Shown: piece by piece, positions 60,359 through 64,000 of the stretch
How positions within the stretch are numbered: the stretch's first letter is position 1
Layout: every line of letters begins with the position of its first letter
Source of the DNA: Rheum nobile
Lineage: Eukaryota; Streptophyta; Magnoliopsida; Caryophyllales; Polygonaceae
Length of the DNA: 64,000 nt
NCBI GenBank assembly: GCA_027886185.1
Contig: WOAB01000162.1
Span: 806,001 to 870,000, forward strand
Direction of reading: 5' to 3'
Notes under the pieces: generated by a model
The model's input: only the letters and a program-made list of their open reading frames with translations
The model's database searches: none
What the model was told of the DNA's origin: nothing
Position numbers and translations under genes: made by a program

Positions 60359-60520
60359 AACTTTATGAAAATAAAAGGTAAAAGAAAATCTTAATCCTAT
60401 TAATCTAACCCTAATTAATCCCTCTTCCTCCGCTGCTTCCCTCTTCCTTCGACCTCTGCGACTCGTCCTCCGACCTCGTCGACTCTTCCTCCTCCACTGA
60501 CGTCGGCGAGTCGATCGCCT
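60359..60520. repeat. Second copy of Pack-MULE leader (ORP-side sequence)
   Basis: AAAAGGTAAAAGAAAATCTT, then ctaaccctaattaatccctc and CT-rich sequence, match 56683-56820 with indels. It shows an internal duplication in the element. Confidence 0.8.
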
Positions 60521-61023
60521 CCGCCCTTCACCGGAATTCTCCCATCGCCTCTGAAGATAGTACGCGGAGTCTAGGGGCGCATCTCCGAAGATATTAATGA
60601 CCTGACAACATACAAATGTGGCCTGATAAAGTGAATATTGCTCTGAAATTTGAAATCGGCTAACATTTGAAATTTTGTGATATATAGCAGACATTGACCT
60701 GACTTCATATAAATGTAGCCTGACATTGTACACATGTAGCCTGACATTGTATAAATGTAGCCTGACTTCGTATAAATGTAGACGACGACAACTACACAGC
60801 AAATTCTGTACACATAATCTCTAGGATTCTAGGACTGAATTCCCTTGTTTAGAAGCGACAGTAGAGTCAGAATTCGCAAATTTATCTATCATGGTAACCT
60901 AATTCAACAGGTGAGGCAACGAGATTGAACTACGGGGATGAGTTCTTTACACATGAAAGAGGGATGTGAATATATGTATATTTATTTTGATAAAAAACAT
61001 ATTTATATTTTCATCAAGAAGAG

Positions 61024-61540
61024 ATGTTTGGTTCAATTGATTCCATAGATGTGGATGAGGAGAGAATTTATGTCTCTATTTCTGATTCTGGAGATGAATT
61101 TGTGAATTTTGCCATGTTGTTTGAAGAAATAGCAGATGATGGTCAATCTCCTGCCCCACTAGAGTCAACGCCGTCAATTGAAAATCAAGAAGAAGAAGAA
61201 GACCCAGATGAAATTCAACAAACAGTCATCGGAAAAGACTCCATCTTTGAACAAACAGAAGACAACAACAATCAACCGCCACCATTGGAGAGCCAATGAG
61301 GAGAACTCGAAGGAGTAGCAGAAACCCAGAGCAGTAGATCTGCAGAACAGATCCCACTTTCAGTTGAAGAAGAAGAAGTAGAGAAGCAATTTGATGACAA
61401 ACCAAGAAAAGAGGAAGAAGAAGTTAAAGAAGCCATGAAAAATGGGATTTTACCAGATTGCTTGCTTCTGATGATGTGCGAACCGAAACTCTCCATGGAA
61501 GTTTCCGAGGAAACGTGGGTATGCAGCACCGACTTCCTCC
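61024..61540 (+). pseudogene. Unidentified captured gene piece (acidic segment, then CEPKLSMEV segment)
   Basis: The frame 61024-61299 is acidic (EEEEDPDEIQQ) and ends in a stop. After stops, the frame from 61435 reads LPDCLLLMMCEPKLSMEVSE, then ETWVCSTDFLQPWLPERH. The dense Cys/Met/Trp pattern looks like a real conserved protein segment of an uncharacterised plant family, which I cannot name. Its frame overlaps the lead-in of the AP2 piece in another frame. It is not intact. Confidence 0.5.
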
Positions 61541-61597
61541 AGCCATGGCTGCCGGAGCGCCACCGCCAGCACCAGCTCAAGAAACTCAACGCCGTCG

Positions 61598-61852
61598 GAG
61601 AGGAGCCCCAAGCTGTACAGGGGAGTGAGGCAGCGCCACTGGGGGAAGTGGGTGGCGGAGATCAGACTCCCTAAGAACAGGACGAGGCTCTGTCTCGGCA
61701 CCTTCGACACCGCAGAGGAAGCCGTCATGGCTTACGACAAGGCGGCGTATAAGCTCCGGGGAGACTTCGCCAGGCTCAATTTCCTGAATCTCAAGCACGA
61801 CGGAGATATGGTCGGCGATTACAAGCCCCTCCACTCCTCTGTTCACGCCTAA
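61598..61852 (+). pseudogene. Captured AP2/ERF domain, RAP2.4-like, truncated
   Basis: The frame reads ERSPKLYRGVRQRHWGKWVA, EIRLPKNRTRLCLGTFDTAE, EAVMAYDKAAYKLRGDFARL, NFLNLKHDGDMVGDYKPLHS and SVHA, then a stop. It is a complete ~58-residue AP2 domain of the group I (RAP2.4) type with the family's following KPLHSSV segment, cut right there. Two positions stand out: LCLGTF replaces the usual LWLGTF Trp, and NFLNL replaces NFPNL. AP2/ERF proteins bind GCC or DRE elements. No ATG was found in frame close upstream (only GTG at 61625). With the lost C-terminus and embedding in the Pack-MULE, I treat it as a captured fragment. A chimeric transcript with the preceding piece cannot be excluded. Confidence 0.85.
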
Positions 61853-62318
61853 TTTCCGCAGGAAGAACAACGTGGGCCTTAATTGATCGTCCACGCTACA
61901 GAGGGAGAGAGGGGAGCTAGACAGAGGACAATAGCGGGACACCCATCTGCAGAAATTGAGCATTAGGTAGCGAGCGGAGAAGAGGGATAAGAACAGAGGA
62001 AGAGTTGTAGCCTTCAAGCAGAAGCGACTTGGCTGTGAGGATGAAAGAGAGAGAAAGTTAGTATTTGCTTAAACGAGGTTATTAATTGATAAGTGTAATT
62101 ATGACTTTTTAAAAGTAGAGTTTTTATCAGAAGAAAAGATAAAAGAAAATGTGAATTTATCTTTTTCTAAAAATAAAGTGTTGCAGCTTTATGGTACTTT
62201 TATAATACTTTTCAAAAGTTGGTATTTTTGCAAGGAGTCTTTCAAAAGTTGGTATTTTTTTGCAATTCCACCTTAAAAAAAAGGGAATTCTGTATCGCAA
62301 AATGATACTAGTATCCGT

Positions 62319-62600
62319 CAGGGCCGGCTCAGCACCCGGTGCAAGAGATTCAACCGAACCGGGCCCCCATTTTTTTGGGGCCACATAATTTCCAAAATAT
62401 GAATTAAAGATATATGGTGTGTTATTTGGTCTAGTGGTTAGAATCCTTACATAGGAGGTTCGGATATTCTTCTCTCCTAATTCACAATTTTTTTATTATC
62501 ATTTTGGTTATTATGGGCCTTAATCTATTTCAATTTTGTATTTTTCATCTTGGGTTTCAACAATTTTGGTTATCATGGCCTTAAACAAATATCTTATCTA
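62319..62600 (+). mobile_element. hAT terminal fragment
   Basis: It begins CAGGGCCGGCTCAGCACC, then ACCGGGCCCCCA and TTTGGGGCC, like the right end (minus strand) of the hAT at 9551-11389. It also has the tRNA-like pair TGGTCTAGTGGTTAG (62428) and GGAGGTTCGGAT (62455) in the same order and place as that copy. The far end is not identified. Confidence 0.7.
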
Positions 62601-62674
62601 ACAAAAAAAAATATTATACATATTTTTAGTAGGATGTGGATCCGATGAGAATGAACATTATAGTGAGAAATGAG

Positions 62675-62711
62675 AATAGCTCCTAGTCTTTGGATTTTTT
62701 CAAATCCAAAG
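62675..62711. other. Hairpin, ~16-bp stem
   Basis: CCTAGTCTTTGGATTT, a short loop, then AAATCCAAAGGCTAGG. One mismatch. Confidence 0.8.
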
Positions 62712-62778
62712 GCTAGGATTAGACTATCATTTAAGTGGTCATATGCATGGCACATGACAACTTAAGTGGATAATTAAT

Positions 62779-62808
62779 CGGTCAACGCCGGAGCTTCGGC
62801 GTTGACCG
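62779..62808. other. Perfect 12-bp hairpin, GC-rich
   Basis: CGGTCAACGCCG, loop gagctt, CGGCGTTGACCG, followed by T-rich sequence. It borders the phrase-repeat block on its right. Confidence 0.85.
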
Positions 62809-62869
62809 GTCGTCTTTTTTTTTTCTTTTTCCGGACCAGTTTTTTTTTTTTTTTTTTCGGGTCAGTTTT

Positions 62870-64000
62870 TGTACTAAAGATGGCATGTGCATACATTTTG
62901 GCTTGTGTGTGCATCTATATTGTCCTATATGTGCATCAAAATTTTATAAGGCGTTGCCCGACCTAAGTTTTTTTTTTCCGGGCCATTTTTTTCCGGGTCC
63001 ACTGTTTACTTGTGCTGGCATATGCACCATTTATTACTTATGTGTGCAACAATATTGACTTGTATGTGCATTAAAATTTTATAAGGTGTTGTCCGGCCAT
63101 TTTTTTTCATTGAATTTTTCACAGCCCAACTTTTTTCCATGACTAATTTTTTTTTCTTGAGATGGCATGTGCATACATTTTGACTTGTATGTGCATAAAT
63201 TTGACTTGTTTGTGCATCAATATTGACATGTATGTGCATCTAAAAATTATAAAAAATATGCATTATTTTCTAGAGAAAATGTGCATGAGTTGTACACTAT
63301 ATGTACATAAGTTTTGACATGTGCACATTCAAGCAAAAAGATGTGTGTTTCAAATGGTATGCACATACAAGTCAAAAACTCATGCACATATCAAGCCAAG
63401 AAAACGATGCATACAAGTAAAATTTAGATGCACAGACAATTCAAAATTCATGCACGTACAAGACAAAACCTATACACATTCTGTAAAGTATTTAAGATTT
63501 TACATGTGTGTGCATAAGTTTTCACTTACAAAAAGTCACACATATAGTCAAATCTTATGCACATCTAGTTCAATTTACATGCATATACAAGCAAAAAGAC
63601 ATGCACTTTAATGGGTATGCACATACAAGCCAAAACTCTTGCACATTTTAACCCAAGAAAACAACGCACACAAGTAGAATTTAGATGCACATACAGGTCA
63701 AAATTTATGCACACACATGCCAAAACATATGCACATTCTCTGAAATACATGCATAAGTTTTTGCATGTATGTGCATGAGTTTTCACATACACAAAGTCAC
63801 ACATATAATCAAAATCTTATGCAAAATTTATGTAATTTAGGTGCACATACAAGTCAAAACTCATGCACAATATTTTAACCCAAGAAAATAATACACACAA
63901 GTAGAATTTAGATGCAAATATATGTCAAAATCTATGCACACACAAGCTAAAACATATGCACATGTTGAGAAGTGCATGAGTTTTCACATACACAAAGTCA
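62870..64000. repeat. Degenerate 'tgtgcatcaatattgacttgta' phrase repeat
   Basis: Over 1.1 kb of TGTGCAT / ATGCACAT words every 15-30 bp. They run mostly in one orientation up to about 63310 and mostly inverted after it, so the halves can pair. Open frames here are repeat artefacts. The block continues past the window end. Confidence 0.9.

Larger units (their letters stand above)
56502..62277. mobile_element. Probable Pack-MULE carrying several gene fragments
   Basis: The left end (about 56502-56582: gcaagaatacc, cttgcaaaaat, CTTTTGAAAAGTATTGTAAAAG) is inverted at 62194-62277 at roughly 80% identity over ~80 bp. Between them lie ORP-like (56827-57135, -), P4-ATPase-like (57823-58233, +), unknown (60000-60239, +), unknown (61024-61540, +) and AP2/ERF (61598-61852, +) pieces. 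A repeated leader (56683-56820 and 60359-60500) and phrase repeats lie among them. There is no transposase, so it would be non-autonomous. The target duplication was not resolved, so edges are approximate. Confidence 0.7.

Overview
This window is nuclear DNA of a flowering plant, most likely a eudicot. The evidence is an intron-rich HD-ZIP IV homeobox gene with plant splice sites, plus plant-type LTR retrotransposons (Copia, Gypsy/Tat), LINE, hAT, Mutator-like and Helitron elements. Only one apparently intact host gene is visible, the HD-ZIP IV transcription factor gene at 5199-8812 (+): seven coding exons with open reading through every junction, about 709 residues. Almost everything else is transposon sequence, much of it nested.

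Layout. 1-578 is the 3' end of a decayed Helitron with a PIF1-type helicase fragment. 1490-2210 resembles a solo LTR. 2240-3750 holds a degenerate phrase repeat and two MITE-like elements in the upstream region of the HD-ZIP gene. Just 3' of the gene, a minus-strand Copia remnant (about 9399-14345) contains a hAT element (9551-11389) flanked by a perfect 8-bp target duplication. A plus-strand LINE (about 16440-19700) is split by a 712-bp Mutator-like MITE (16493-17204).

21272-41820 is a stack. A plus-strand Gypsy/Tat-like element was hit twice. A minus-strand retroelement complex without recognisable coding capacity and with 2.4-kb LTRs (22495-31048) sits in gag with target duplication CAATC. 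A nearly complete minus-strand Tat element (31364-41233) sits 310 bp further on with target duplication CTATA. The second element has gag-protease, RT, two RNase H domains, integrase and an antisense extra ORF.

42307-62600 is accessory DNA built by gene-capturing DNA transposons: a MULE-like element (42307-44447), a MITE, an 8.3-kb non-autonomous Helitron with both termini (45248-53547) carrying exons of a spatacsin-like gene, a MULE-like element (53717-56074) whose core is six alternating SINE-like modules, and a probable Pack-MULE (about 56502-62277) carrying pieces of an oxysterol-binding-protein-related gene, a P4-ATPase gene, a RAP2.4-type AP2/ERF gene and two unidentified coding stretches. 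The window ends with a hAT terminus, two strong hairpins and over 1 kb of degenerate 'tgtgcat' phrase repeats.

The HD-ZIP gene presumably acts in epidermal (L1-layer) gene control. The transposons are not functional partners of it. All alignments and percentages here were made by eye and are approximate. Family names rest on recognised motifs, not on database searches.
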